Notes under the pieces: model-generated
Seen by the model: only the letters and a program-made list of their open reading frames with translations
Databases searched by the model: none
Told to the model about the DNA's origin: nothing
Shown here: one piece after another, positions 50,433 through 58,133 of the stretch
How the letters are laid out: every line of letters begins with the position of its first letter
Position numbering within the stretch: the stretch's first letter is position 1
Position numbers and translations under genes: made by a program
Assembly: GCF_032337135.1 (NCBI RefSeq)
Contig: NZ_JAVXZZ010000001.1
Span: 124,001 to 188,000 of the forward strand
DNA: 64,000 bases
From: Allorhodoferax sp032337135
GTDB lineage: Bacteria > Pseudomonadota > Gammaproteobacteria > Burkholderiales > Burkholderiaceae_C
Direction: 5' to 3'

Positions 50433-51344
50433 TCAGCCCAGAACGCGTGCCACCGAGATCAGGGCCAGGAACACCATCCACATCACGACAGTTCGCCATA
50501 CCAGTCCCACCACCGCACGAAGATGCGAAACCTGCGGCTCGGCACCAGCCCCCGCCGGTTCCAGGCGAACGTTGACAGCACCTGCAGTAGCGGCCAGCAC
50601 CACGCCATCGTTGTCGTGCGGCCGGCTCTGGGCATGCTGACGCCAAGCGTCCACCGCTTCCTCGAAACTTCCGACGAAGGCGAAGAACAAGGCAGTAAGA
50701 CGTACCGGCACCCAATCGACGGCATACCACGCATGCCGACTGCGTTCGATGAAGGCTGCGCTCACCGGTTGGCTCGACGGTTTGAGCGGGCGCGAGGCAA
50801 ACTCCTGGGTGTAGGCCGCCATGCGGTAGAAGACCGCGCCGGCGGGCCCGAACCCGAAGGCCGCGAGCACGGTATACCAAGCCAACACCCCGAACACATG
50901 GCGGTGTGCCGACAGCACGGAGTGTGCAATGACCTCGCGCACGATTTCGGTCTTGGGCAGCTCGCTGGCATCTCGGCGCATCCAGCGCGCCAGCGCTGCC
51001 CGTGCCTGCTCGACATCCCCGGCATCCAGCGCGTCACGCACCTCCGTGAAATGGAAGCTGAACTGACGGAACCCCAGAGTGGCATAGAGCACCACGACGC
51101 TCCACACCACGGCCACCGCCCAACCGAAGGTCCAGAGCAATGCCCAGTGCACAGCCAACGCCACCAGCGCAGGGAACAGTGCGGACAGGCCCCAGGCCAA
51201 TGCGGTATGCCGGTTAGCGCCGGTATCGAAATTGCGCCCCACCCAGCGCAGCCAATCACGGGCCGCACCGTGTACCGGATTGCCAGGAGAAAGCGGTCGG
51301 GCCTGCTCCAGAAGCAGCGCCAGCAAAATGGAGACGAAACTCAT
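50433..51344 (-). CDS. CobD/CbiB-family membrane protein
   Basis: 303 aa with four or five membrane helices and the CobD/CbiB opening 'LLALLLEQARPLSPGNPVHGAARDWLRWV'. True CbiB attaches the aminopropanol arm in cobalamin synthesis, but no cobalamin genes are nearby. Burkholderiales carry this divergent homologue (similar to AmpE/CobD-like proteins) with no proven role. I would not assign cobalamin synthesis. Convergent with rsgA. Confidence 0.8.
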   Translation of the reverse strand: MSFVSILLALLLEQARPLSPGNPVHGAARDWLRWVGRNFDTGANRHTALAWGLSALFPALVALAVHWALLWTFGWAVAVVWSVVVLYATLGFRQFSFHFTEVRDALDAGDVEQARAALARWMRRDASELPKTEIVREVIAHSVLSAHRHVFGVLAWYTVLAAFGFGPAGAVFYRMAAYTQEFASRPLKPSSQPVSAAFIERSRHAWYAVDWVPVRLTALFFAFVGSFEEAVDAWRQHAQSRPHDNDGVVLAATAGAVNVRLEPAGAGAEPQVSHLRAVVGLVWRTVVMWMVFLALISVARVLG

Positions 51345-51375
51345 GGGGCGATGATAGCGACTCCGCTACGGCGGT

Positions 51376-52071
51376 CTAAACACCCGCGCGCAGGTATGCG
51401 TAAAGATTGCGCAGCATGGCAGCCGTGGCGCCCCAGATGAAGCGCTCCTGAGCACCCTGCTGGTAGGGCATGGACATCCAGTGCCGTGTGCGTCCGGCCC
51501 ATTCGACGGCATGGTGGCGGTGGTTGGCAGGATTCATCAGGAACGACAGCGGGACTTCAAACACGTCGGCCACCTCCTCCGGGTTCGGCACCAGGGCCGC
51601 CTCGGCCGACACAAACGCCAGCACCGGCGTGACGACGAAACCACTACCTGTCGCATATTCGGGCAAGGTGCCAATGACTTCTACATGGGCACTGTCCAAG
51701 CCGACTTCCTCCTGCGCCTCTCGCAAGGCCGTGTGGGCGACATCCCTGTCCTGCGGGTCCACCTTGCCACCGGGAAACGCTATTTGCCCCGAGTGGCTGT
51801 TGAGATGGGCAGTGCGCTGCGTCAGCAGCACAGTCAGCGAATCGCGCAACACCAGGGGCACCAGTACGGACGCCTGGGTCGGTGGCCGGTCGGAAAAGCG
51901 CTCCTCCTTGCGAAACTCGGGCGTCCATGCCAGTTCACGGGAACAACGCTGCCGTATTGCCTCGGCACGCAAATCCTGCTCGCCCAATGGCGGGAGGTGG
52001 GTGTCCACACCGGTAATGGGGACCAGGCGAGGATCAAAGGCGGGCAAGGCAGGCAAGACGGTCTTATCCAT
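51376..52071 (-). CDS. NUDIX CoA pyrophosphatase
   Basis: 231 aa. The NUDIX box is GGKVDPQDRDVAHTALREAQEEVGL-like (positions near residues 101-125; G-x5-E-x7-REUxEExGU with D in place of the first E). The CoA-specific LLTQRTAHLNSHSGQIAFPGG segment precedes it. It hydrolyses CoA and its oxidised forms to 4'-phosphopantetheine and ADP. It starts 31 bp upstream of the neighbouring CobD-like gene on the same strand. A terminator of the rplS transcript separates it from rplS. Confidence 0.9.
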   Translation of the reverse strand: MDKTVLPALPAFDPRLVPITGVDTHLPPLGEQDLRAEAIRQRCSRELAWTPEFRKEERFSDRPPTQASVLVPLVLRDSLTVLLTQRTAHLNSHSGQIAFPGGKVDPQDRDVAHTALREAQEEVGLDSAHVEVIGTLPEYATGSGFVVTPVLAFVSAEAALVPNPEEVADVFEVPLSFLMNPANHRHHAVEWAGRTRHWMSMPYQQGAQERFIWGATAAMLRNLYAYLRAGV

Positions 52072-52115
52072 TCATAACAGGGGGATAGCACATTATCGGG
52101 GCGCCGGCGGCGGGC

Positions 52116-52147
52116 AAAAAAAAACCGCCACGATCGGTGGCGGTTTT
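52116..52147 (-). terminator. Terminator of the rpsP-rplS operon
   Basis: Perfect 11-bp stem AAAACCGCCAC / GTGGCGGTTTT with a 5-nt loop; on the minus strand it runs into nine T's. It lies 17 bp after the rplS stop. Confidence 0.92.
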
Positions 52148-52163
52148 CAGTCCAGGAAGACGC

Positions 52164-52538
52164 TTATTCAGCGGCCTTCTTGGCGGGCAGCTTTTCCTTG
52201 ATGCGGGCAGACTTGCCGCTGCGGTCACGCAGGTAGTACAGCTTGGCGCGGCGAACGTCACCACGGCGCTTGACTTCGATACCGGCGATCAGGGGGCTGT
52301 ACAGCTGGAACGTACGTTCCACGCCTTCGCCGCTGGAGATCTTGCGCACGATGAAGCCGCTGTTCAGACCACGGTTGCGCTTGGCAATGACCACGCCTTC
52401 GTAGGCCTGGACGCGCTTGCGGTTACCTTCCACCACGTTCACGCTCACGATGACGGTGTCACCGGGGGCGAACTCAGGGATGTTCTTGCCCAGGCGGGCG
52501 ATTTCTTCTGCCTCGAGGGCTTGGATGATTTTGCTCAT
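52164..52538 (-). CDS. rplS: 50S ribosomal protein L19
   Basis: 124 aa from ATG 52538, with TGAGGA 4-9 nt upstream; earlier in-frame codons are not conserved L19. Complete L19: 'FAPGDTVIVSVNVVEGNRKRVQAYEGVVIAKRNRG', 'SSGEGVERTFQLYSP', and a Lys-rich tail. It sits at the 30S-50S interface. It is last gene of the rpsP-rimM-trmD-rplS cluster but has its own promoter in the 158-bp gap behind trmD. Confidence 0.98.
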   Translation of the reverse strand: MSKIIQALEAEEIARLGKNIPEFAPGDTVIVSVNVVEGNRKRVQAYEGVVIAKRNRGLNSGFIVRKISSGEGVERTFQLYSPLIAGIEVKRRGDVRRAKLYYLRDRSGKSARIKEKLPAKKAAE

Positions 52539-52640
52539 GGTTTCCTCAGTGATCATGTACACGACGACACCGGAATTGGTATCAATCCATCACGCCGAAT
52601 GCGGACGAACCTGCCTGTACAGAGGATCGGTTAGCCTTTC

Positions 52641-52670
52641 ATTATAACCCGAGCCCCAAGCCTGGGGCAA
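52641..52670 (-). promoter_or_regulatory. Internal promoter of rplS
   Basis: Perfect -10 TATAAT (52641-52646) and -35 TTGCCC (52665-52670) with an 18-bp spacer on the minus strand. It predicts a leader of about 95 nt. It lies in the trmD-rplS gap and would let L19 be made independently of TrmD and RimM. Confidence 0.65.
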
Positions 52671-52696
52671 ACTGGGCCACTGACACGGTGGGCAGC

Positions 52697-53386
52697 TCAG
52701 TCCTTGAGCAAGTCAGGACGCAGCTTTTTGGTCAGTTCTCGACGCTGCTGCATGCGCCAAGCCTCGATCTTTTCATGGTGCCCGCTCAGCAGCACCTCCG
52801 GGACACGTTGGCCTTCCCACTCTTCGGGGCGCGTGTAGTGCGGGCAATCCAGCAGGCCCTGAACCGCCGGGTTGAAACTGTCTTGCACATGGCTGTCCTG
52901 GTCACCCAGTACGCCCGGCAGCAGGCGCGCGACGGCATCCAACAGAACCATCGCGGGCAATTCGCCACCCGACAAGACGAAATCGCCCAGACTGATCTGC
53001 ATGTCCACATAGCGGTCGATGAAACGCTGGTCCAGTCCCTCGTAACGACCGCAAATCAGGATGGCGCCTTGACTTTGCGCCCAGGTTTCGACCCGCGCAT
53101 GGTTCAGCGAATCTCCGATCGGTGAAAACAGTACAACGGGAGCCCGATCCTGCCGCTGCGCCCGGATATGCTGTACGGCTTGCGCCAGCGGCTCCGCCAT
53201 CATCACCATGCCTGGGCCTCCACCGAATGGACGGTCGTCGACACGGCGGTAGTTGCCGGGCGCGAAGTCACGCGGGTTGGTCAGATGCAGTTCCAGTGCA
53301 CCGGACTCAAAGGCCCGCCGATTGATGCCCACCGTGGTCAGTGGCGCAAACATCTCCGGAAACAGGGTGATGACGTCAAAGCGCAC
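52697..53386 (-). CDS. trmD: tRNA (guanine-N1-)-methyltransferase
   Basis: 229 aa, full length. 'MRFDVITLFPEMF' start, RPFGGGPGMVM, the trefoil-knot SAM site in 'CGRYEGLDQRFIDRYVDMQISLGDFVLSGGE', and the typical ending 'HEKIEAWRMQQ'. It makes m1G37 in tRNAs reading CNN codons and prevents +1 frameshifting. It follows rimM by 9 bp. Confidence 0.98.
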   Translation of the reverse strand: MRFDVITLFPEMFAPLTTVGINRRAFESGALELHLTNPRDFAPGNYRRVDDRPFGGGPGMVMMAEPLAQAVQHIRAQRQDRAPVVLFSPIGDSLNHARVETWAQSQGAILICGRYEGLDQRFIDRYVDMQISLGDFVLSGGELPAMVLLDAVARLLPGVLGDQDSHVQDSFNPAVQGLLDCPHYTRPEEWEGQRVPEVLLSGHHEKIEAWRMQQRRELTKKLRPDLLKD

Positions 53387-53395
53387 GCGACACCA

Positions 53396-53959
53396 TCAGT
53401 AATCGGCCTGCCAGTCGACCAGGATCTTCTTCGCCGCCAGGTCCACCTTGTCGACATAGGCCGACACAAAGGGGATCATGCGCTCGGCAGCTTTGCCATC
53501 CAGCTCGTATTCAAGCACCAGCACGGTCTGCGGACCGGTTTCCAGCAGGTCGCGCACCACCCCCATGGACTGGCCTTCGCGGTTGTCAACCTGCAGACCG
53601 ATCAGGTCGACCCAATAGAACTCGCCTTCCTGCGACGGCGGAAAGTCCGTCCGGGACAGGAAGATGCGTGCGCCGCGCAGGGCCTCAGCGCCCGTCCGGT
53701 CGGCAATACCCTTGGGACCAGCCACAATGGAATCGGAGTGGTATTTCACCTGGGCCAGCTGCAGGCACCCGACCCCGGAGAATGTCTTGGCACCCTTCTC
53801 CGCTGGCAGCAGGAACCATTGCTTGGCAGCAAAAAGGGCCTCGGTGCTGCTGTTGTGTGGCAGCACCCGAAACCATCCCTTGATGCCCCAGGCATCGCCG
53901 ATGCGCCCCACTTCGACGGCGTCATCAGGCAAGGTGGTTGGTTCAAGGCCGGTCAGCAT
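53396..53959 (-). CDS. rimM: 16S rRNA processing protein RimM
   Basis: 187 aa. N-terminal RimM domain ('VEVGRIGDAWGIKGWFRVLPHN') and C-terminal PRC-barrel ('EFYWVDLIGLQVDNREGQSMGVVRDLLETGPQTVLVLE'), ending 'PFVSAYVDKVDLAAKKILVDW'. It binds S19 and assists 30S head maturation. It follows rpsP after a 72-bp gap that contains a strong hairpin-T-run. Confidence 0.97.
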   Translation of the reverse strand: MLTGLEPTTLPDDAVEVGRIGDAWGIKGWFRVLPHNSSTEALFAAKQWFLLPAEKGAKTFSGVGCLQLAQVKYHSDSIVAGPKGIADRTGAEALRGARIFLSRTDFPPSQEGEFYWVDLIGLQVDNREGQSMGVVRDLLETGPQTVLVLEYELDGKAAERMIPFVSAYVDKVDLAAKKILVDWQADY

Positions 53960-53982
53960 ACGGATTGAGACTCCAGAAACGC

Positions 53983-54016
53983 AAAAAGCGGGCGCACCCC
54001 AAAAGGGTACACCCGC
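53983..54016 (-). terminator. Terminator/attenuator between rpsP and rimM
   Basis: On the minus strand GCGGGTGTACCC pairs with GGGTGCGCCCGC (12 bp with G-U pairs) around a short TTTT(G) loop and is followed by T5. It lies inside the ribosomal operon, where partial read-through would give more S16 than RimM and TrmD. Confidence 0.65.
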
Positions 54017-54031
54017 CTTCAGGCAGGAAAA

Positions 54032-54283
54032 TTAGGCAGCCTTCTTGGCGGCTTGGGCGATCAGGCGCTCCACGGTGGGAGAAGCCTGGGCACCGACGCT
54101 CTTCCAGTAGGTCAGGCGGTCCTGGGCAATGCGCAGGCCTTCTTCGTTGGCGGCGGCGATGGGGTTGTAGAAACCGATGCGCTCGATGAAACGGCCATCG
54201 CGGCGGTTACGCTTGTCGGCAACAACGATGTTGAAAAAGGGGCGGGCTTTGGCTCCACCGCGAGCAAGTCGAATGACGACCAT
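54032..54283 (-). CDS. rpsP: 30S ribosomal protein S16
   Basis: 83 aa, full length. 'MVVIRLARGGAKARPFFNIVVADKRNRRDGRFIERIGFYNP' region, followed by 'RLTYWKSVGAQASPTVERLI', all typical. An early 30S assembly protein. It is first gene of the rpsP operon, with a TATAAT -10 about 95 bp upstream giving a leader of about 90 nt. Confidence 0.98.
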   Translation of the reverse strand: MVVIRLARGGAKARPFFNIVVADKRNRRDGRFIERIGFYNPIAAANEEGLRIAQDRLTYWKSVGAQASPTVERLIAQAAKKAA

Positions 54284-54379
54284 GATTTATCCTTCGGGGG
54301 TGTAACAGTTTTCACATGTTTCTCGGAGTTTGAGACACGCAACTACCCACCCGGGAAGTGACACTCCGAAAAGCCGACG

Positions 54380-54385
54380 ATTATA
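54380..54385 (-). promoter_or_regulatory. -10 hexamer of the rpsP operon promoter
   Basis: Perfect TATAAT on the minus strand, in the divergent gap before rpsP. No good -35 is evident. The sequence just upstream overlaps the start of the divergent acetyltransferase gene at 54402. Confidence 0.55.
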
Positions 54386-54401
54386 ACCCTGCATTTCCCA
54401 A

Positions 54402-54923
54402 ATGACCACCCTGCGCCCAGCACACGACAGCGATCTGCCCGCCATCACCGCCATTTATGCCCACCATGTCCTGCATGGAACCGGCACTTTTGAAACCACG
54501 CCCCCCACCGAAACCGAGATGGCCGCACGACGCGCCGACGTGCTGGGCAAAGGCCTTCCATACCTGGTGCTGGAAAACAACGGTACGGTGCAAGGATTCG
54601 CCTACTGCAACTGGTTCAAGCCGCGCCCCGCCTATCGGTTTTCCGCAGAAGATTCGATCTACCTCGCACCACAGGCTGCTGGCAAAGGCTATGGAAAACT
54701 GCTGCTCTCGGAGCTGATGGCACAAGCGGAGCGGGCCGGTGTACGAAAGCTGATCGCCGTGATCGGGGACTCGGCGAACGCCGGCTCGGTCGGCGTACAC
54801 CGCAGCTGCGGATTCGAACACGCAGGCACCCTCGATGCCTGCGGCTGGAAATTCGGCCGCTGGCTTGACGTAGTCTTGATGCAACGTTTCATCGGCCAGG
54901 GCAACACCACGAACCCGGAATGA
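54402..54923 (+). CDS. GNAT N-acetyltransferase (phosphinothricin acetyltransferase-like)
   Basis: 173 aa. Opens 'LRPAHDSDLPAITAIYAHHVLHGTGTFE', matching the PAT/MnaT group, with the acetyl-CoA motif 'AAGKGYGKLLLSELM' (about residues 94-108) and 'GVHRSCGFEHAGTL'. Natural substrates of such enzymes include methionine sulfone/sulfoximine-type amino acids; the true substrate here is not determined. Divergent from rpsP and convergent with pit. Confidence 0.88.
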   Translation: MTTLRPAHDSDLPAITAIYAHHVLHGTGTFETTPPTETEMAARRADVLGKGLPYLVLENNGTVQGFAYCNWFKPRPAYRFSAEDSIYLAPQAAGKGYGKLLLSELMAQAERAGVRKLIAVIGDSANAGSVGVHRSCGFEHAGTLDACGWKFGRWLDVVLMQRFIGQGNTTNPE

Positions 54924-54947
54924 AAAAGGGAGCCTTGAGGCTCCCTT
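54924..54947. terminator. Terminator shared by the acetyltransferase and pit genes
   Basis: Perfect 9-bp stem AAGGGAGCC / GGCTCCCTT with a TTGA loop. The minus-strand side runs into T5, so it best serves pit; it starts 1 nt after the acetyltransferase stop. Confidence 0.8.
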
Positions 54948-54966
54948 CCGGTGCATCAGATCATCG

Positions 54967-55977
54967 TCAGAAAAGCATCAGACTGATCCAATAGGCGATG
55001 GCCGCCATGAATGCGGACGCCGGGATCGTGAAGATCCACGCCCAGACAATATTGCCCGCCACACCCCAGCGTACGGCGCTTGCCCGCTGCGTGGAGCCGA
55101 CACCGACAATTGCACCGGTGATGGTATGTGTGGTCGAGACAGGGATACCCAAGCCGGTAGCGAGGAACAAGGTGATGGCGCCACCGGTCTCTGCGCAGAA
55201 GCCCCCTACTGGCTTGAGTTTGGTGATCTTTTGCCCCATGGTCTTGACGATGCGCCAACCGCCGAACATGGTTCCCAGACCGATCGCTGCATAACAGGAA
55301 ATGATCACCCAATTCGGGGGGTTCTTGTCTTCCGCAGCGCTGTATCCTGTGGCAATCAGGAGCATCCAGATGATTCCCATGGTCTTCTGCGCGTCATTGC
55401 CGCCGTGACCGAGGCTGTAGGCACCAGCGGAAAGCAGCTGCAAACGCCTGAACCAGGTATCCACCTTGCTTGGGCGCGTTCGGCGGAATATCCAGGCCAC
55501 GATCACCATGATGAGGGAACCCAGCACGAAACCAAGGAACGGCGCAACGAAAATGAACGCGACCGTGGTCAGGATCTTTCCAGGAATCAGCGCACCTGCG
55601 CCAGCCTTGACGATGACCGCGCCGACAATCCCGCCCAACAGCGCATGCGAAGATGAACTGGGAATGCCGTAGTACCAGGTGATCACGTTCCAGGCAATCG
55701 CTCCCGACAGGGCGCCAAAGACCACATGGATATCGATCACTCCCGGCTGGACAATGCCCTTGCCCACCGTGGCCGCAACACTGAGCTTGAAGATCAGGAT
55801 GGCGATGAAGTTGAAGAACGCCGCGAACAGAATGGCCTGTCCGGGGCGCAAGACGCCTGTTGACACCACTGTCGCGATGGAGTTGGCGGCGTCGTGAAAG
55901 CCATTCATGAAGTCGAATGCCAGCGCCAACAGCACCAGCATCACGACCACCCACAATCCGGTTTGTGCGGTATCCAT
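54967..55977 (-). CDS. pit: Low-affinity inorganic phosphate transporter, Pit family
   Basis: 336 aa with about ten membrane helices. It has the duplicated PiT signatures: 'GFHDAANSIATVVSTG' near residue 26 and 'GHGGNDAQKTMGI' in the second half, with 'STTHTITGAIVGVG' near the end. It co-transports metal-phosphate with protons into the cytoplasm. It follows a DUF47 gene by 22 bp, the standard pairing. No Pho box was seen upstream of the pair, in keeping with constitutive Pit systems. Confidence 0.94.
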   Translation of the reverse strand: MDTAQTGLWVVVMLVLLALAFDFMNGFHDAANSIATVVSTGVLRPGQAILFAAFFNFIAILIFKLSVAATVGKGIVQPGVIDIHVVFGALSGAIAWNVITWYYGIPSSSSHALLGGIVGAVIVKAGAGALIPGKILTTVAFIFVAPFLGFVLGSLIMVIVAWIFRRTRPSKVDTWFRRLQLLSAGAYSLGHGGNDAQKTMGIIWMLLIATGYSAAEDKNPPNWVIISCYAAIGLGTMFGGWRIVKTMGQKITKLKPVGGFCAETGGAITLFLATGLGIPVSTTHTITGAIVGVGSTQRASAVRWGVAGNIVWAWIFTIPASAFMAAIAYWISLMLF

Positions 55978-55999
55978 AAGTCAGGTTCTCCGCCCGGAA

Positions 56000-56644
56000 T
56001 CAGGAGTTCTCAAGGATGATGCCCTCGATGACGTTGGCAACGTCTTCGCACTTGTCGGTGATGGTTTCCAGCAACTCGTAGATCGCCTTCAGCTTGATCA
56101 CTTCCCGCACATCGGGCTCCTCGCGGAACAACTTGCTCATCGCGGTGCGCATCACGCGGTCTGCGTCGGACTCGAGGCGGTCAATCTCTTCGCAGGTCTT
56201 GAGCGCCGCTTCGGCGGTGGCCTGATCGGCAATGTTTCCCAGAAGCTTCACGGCATCGCGCAGTCGCTCGCAGCACTTCAGACTCAAATCGGTCAGACGC
56301 ACGATTTCGTCGGTCATGTGCCGTACGTCGTACAGCGCCATGGTCTCCGCAGAATCCTGGATCAGGTCCGCCACATCGTCCATGGTGTTGATCAGCGAGT
56401 GGATCTGCTCGCGGTCAATGGGCGTGATGAAAGTCATGTGAATGGCCTTGTTGCAGTCGTGCGTCACGCGATCTGCCGCACGCTCCGCGTCATCCACTGC
56501 CTGGTTGTACTTGGCGCGCAAGTCCAAGTCACCATAGTTCGCCACCAACTGGGAGAACGCCTTTGCCGCTTCCACCACACGATCCGCATGCTGGTTGAAC
56601 ATCTCAAAGAAATTGCCTTCGCGGGGCAGCAGCTTTCCGAACAT
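56000..56644 (-). CDS. DUF47 (PhoU-like) accessory protein of Pit
   Basis: 214 aa from ATG 56644; upstream in-frame sequence is not conserved. All-helical, acidic, PhoU-like. Metal-binding acidic clusters are present ('DDAERAADRVTHDCNKAI', 'LINTMDDVADLIQDSAETM', 'CEEIDRLESDADRVMRTAMSKLF'). DUF47 proteins are encoded next to pit genes and are thought to gate or regulate phosphate transport. Confidence 0.9.
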   Translation of the reverse strand: MFGKLLPREGNFFEMFNQHADRVVEAAKAFSQLVANYGDLDLRAKYNQAVDDAERAADRVTHDCNKAIHMTFITPIDREQIHSLINTMDDVADLIQDSAETMALYDVRHMTDEIVRLTDLSLKCCERLRDAVKLLGNIADQATAEAALKTCEEIDRLESDADRVMRTAMSKLFREEPDVREVIKLKAIYELLETITDKCEDVANVIEGIILENS

Positions 56645-56727
56645 AGGAGGGTCTCCAGGAAAAATTCTGGCAAGAAAATTAGGGTTAAACGAAGGCGGGA
56701 GTGTAACCGCTGCCCCCGAAATGCCCC

Positions 56728-57096
56728 TCAGGCACCCCGAAATACAAAATAGACCGCACCCACCAGGCACAGCCCAGCCCACAGGTAGTCAAGCTTGATG
56801 GGCTGATCCAAATACAGCACCGAGAACGGTACAAAGATAGCCAGTGTGATGACCTCCTGAAGGATCTTCAACTGGGCTACAGAGAAACCTGCCTGCTGAA
56901 AGCCAATTCGGTTCGCCGGTACCTGAAGCAGGTATTCGAACAGTGCCACACCCCAACTCAGCAACGCAGCAACATACCAGGGGGCCGTGGCCATGTTCTT
57001 CAGATGTCCATACCATGCCACTGTCATGAACACATTGCTGGCCACCAACAACAGCACGGTCTGGGCAGGCAACGGAATCGACGTCATGAAACTCAT
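56728..57096 (-). CDS. DMT-superfamily small membrane protein (DUF486)
   Basis: 122 aa from ATG 57096. Four membrane helices and the DUF486 pattern 'ASNVFMTVAWYGHLK', 'WGVALFEYLLQVPANRIG', 'FSVAQLKILQEVITLAIFVPFS'. Half-size DMT proteins work as dimers; substrate unknown. Stands alone 83 bp before the DUF47 gene on the same strand. Confidence 0.87.
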   Translation of the reverse strand: MSFMTSIPLPAQTVLLLVASNVFMTVAWYGHLKNMATAPWYVAALLSWGVALFEYLLQVPANRIGFQQAGFSVAQLKILQEVITLAIFVPFSVLYLDQPIKLDYLWAGLCLVGAVYFVFRGA

Positions 57097-57277
57097 GCCG
57101 CCATTATCCAAGCAGTGCAGCCACCACTGCCTGGAACAAGCGCCTCGCCTTTCCCCCCGGACAATCACCCGCAGCTGACTGCGTGTGCCTCGATTACCCA
57201 ACCAAAGAACTGGCCCGTGCCACCTTTGCCCCCCGGCTTACGCACCACTCTTGGGGGGATACGGCAGCTACCACCGA

Positions 57278-58006
57278 CTATTTGGCAAATATCTTGGCGT
57301 ATCCGCCCGATGCCTTCAGCTTGGCCAAGCCTGAATCAAACTTGTCCGCATACATCTTCGCCTTGGGATTCTTCTTCGAGAAGAAAATGTAGTATTCCAT
57401 CTGCTCGGACGCCTTGGGGTGGTGCGTAATGAGCTTTGCCTCTTCGGGCGTCAAGTGCTTGGCAATGAGCGCATATCCCACCTCCTTTGAGGTTTCGTAC
57501 ACATCCAGGCGCCCCGCGGCCAATTTCTTGAAATTCAACTCTTCCTGGGGAACGGACTCGGCGGCAATTCCCTTGTTCTTGTAGACCGTTTCGTTCTTGT
57601 ACCCAATGGTGACCCCGACCTTGTACTTCTTCAGATCATCGATGGTCTTCCAGTCAAAAGGCACACTTTTCGGGAAGAAATACACCGACTCATCGGTCAT
57701 GACAGGCGACTTGGCAAACACGAACGTGGCCTCACGCTCGGGAATCTTGCCCCAGGGAAAACTGCCGTCTGACTGGCCCTCCTCGACCATGGTCGAACTG
57801 CGCTTCCACGGATAGTAGCTGTACTTCACCTCAATGCCCTCCAGCTTGAAGGCTTCTGTCACGACCGTTTCCAGCAGTTTCCCTTTGGGGTCCTTCTCGG
57901 AGGTGAAGGGAGCCCATTCACCGATCGCCAAATTGATTACCTCGGCCGCATGCGCGCCACCCAGGCCAGCAGCAGCCAGCAAGAGAGACAAGAAGAATTT
58001 CCTCAT
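57278..58006 (-). CDS. Periplasmic substrate-binding protein (SBP_bac_3)
   Basis: 242 aa from ATG 58006, which opens a signal peptide (cleaved near AHAA, residue 21). Type II periplasmic-binding fold of the amino-acid/polar solute family ('LAIGEWAPFTSEKDPKGKLLETVVTEAF', 'FPWGKIPEREATFVFAKSPVM', 'DDLKKYKVGVTIGY'). No ABC permease or ATPase is adjacent, but a chemoreceptor gene lies upstream on the same strand, so it may deliver ligand to that receptor. A perfect TTGACA at 58092-58097 (minus strand) could be the -35 of its own promoter. Confidence 0.88.
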   Translation of the reverse strand: MRKFFLSLLLAAAGLGGAHAAEVINLAIGEWAPFTSEKDPKGKLLETVVTEAFKLEGIEVKYSYYPWKRSSTMVEEGQSDGSFPWGKIPEREATFVFAKSPVMTDESVYFFPKSVPFDWKTIDDLKKYKVGVTIGYKNETVYKNKGIAAESVPQEELNFKKLAAGRLDVYETSKEVGYALIAKHLTPEEAKLITHHPKASEQMEYYIFFSKKNPKAKMYADKFDSGLAKLKASGGYAKIFAK

Positions 58007-58133
58007 GACGCTACTCCTCGAAAAAATGGTCGTTGAATGCCAGGAAAACCTTAGCCCTGACTGTTGCACCTTACGTCTAGCCCACTGTCCTTGTCAATCA
58101 ACAAAAACAGCGGTCTCCACCAGAGCGAAGCGG

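Noticed and set aside
50433..51344. CobD/CbiB as evidence of a cobalamin pathway
   Set aside because: No other cobalamin gene is present and this divergent homologue occurs widely in Burkholderiales.
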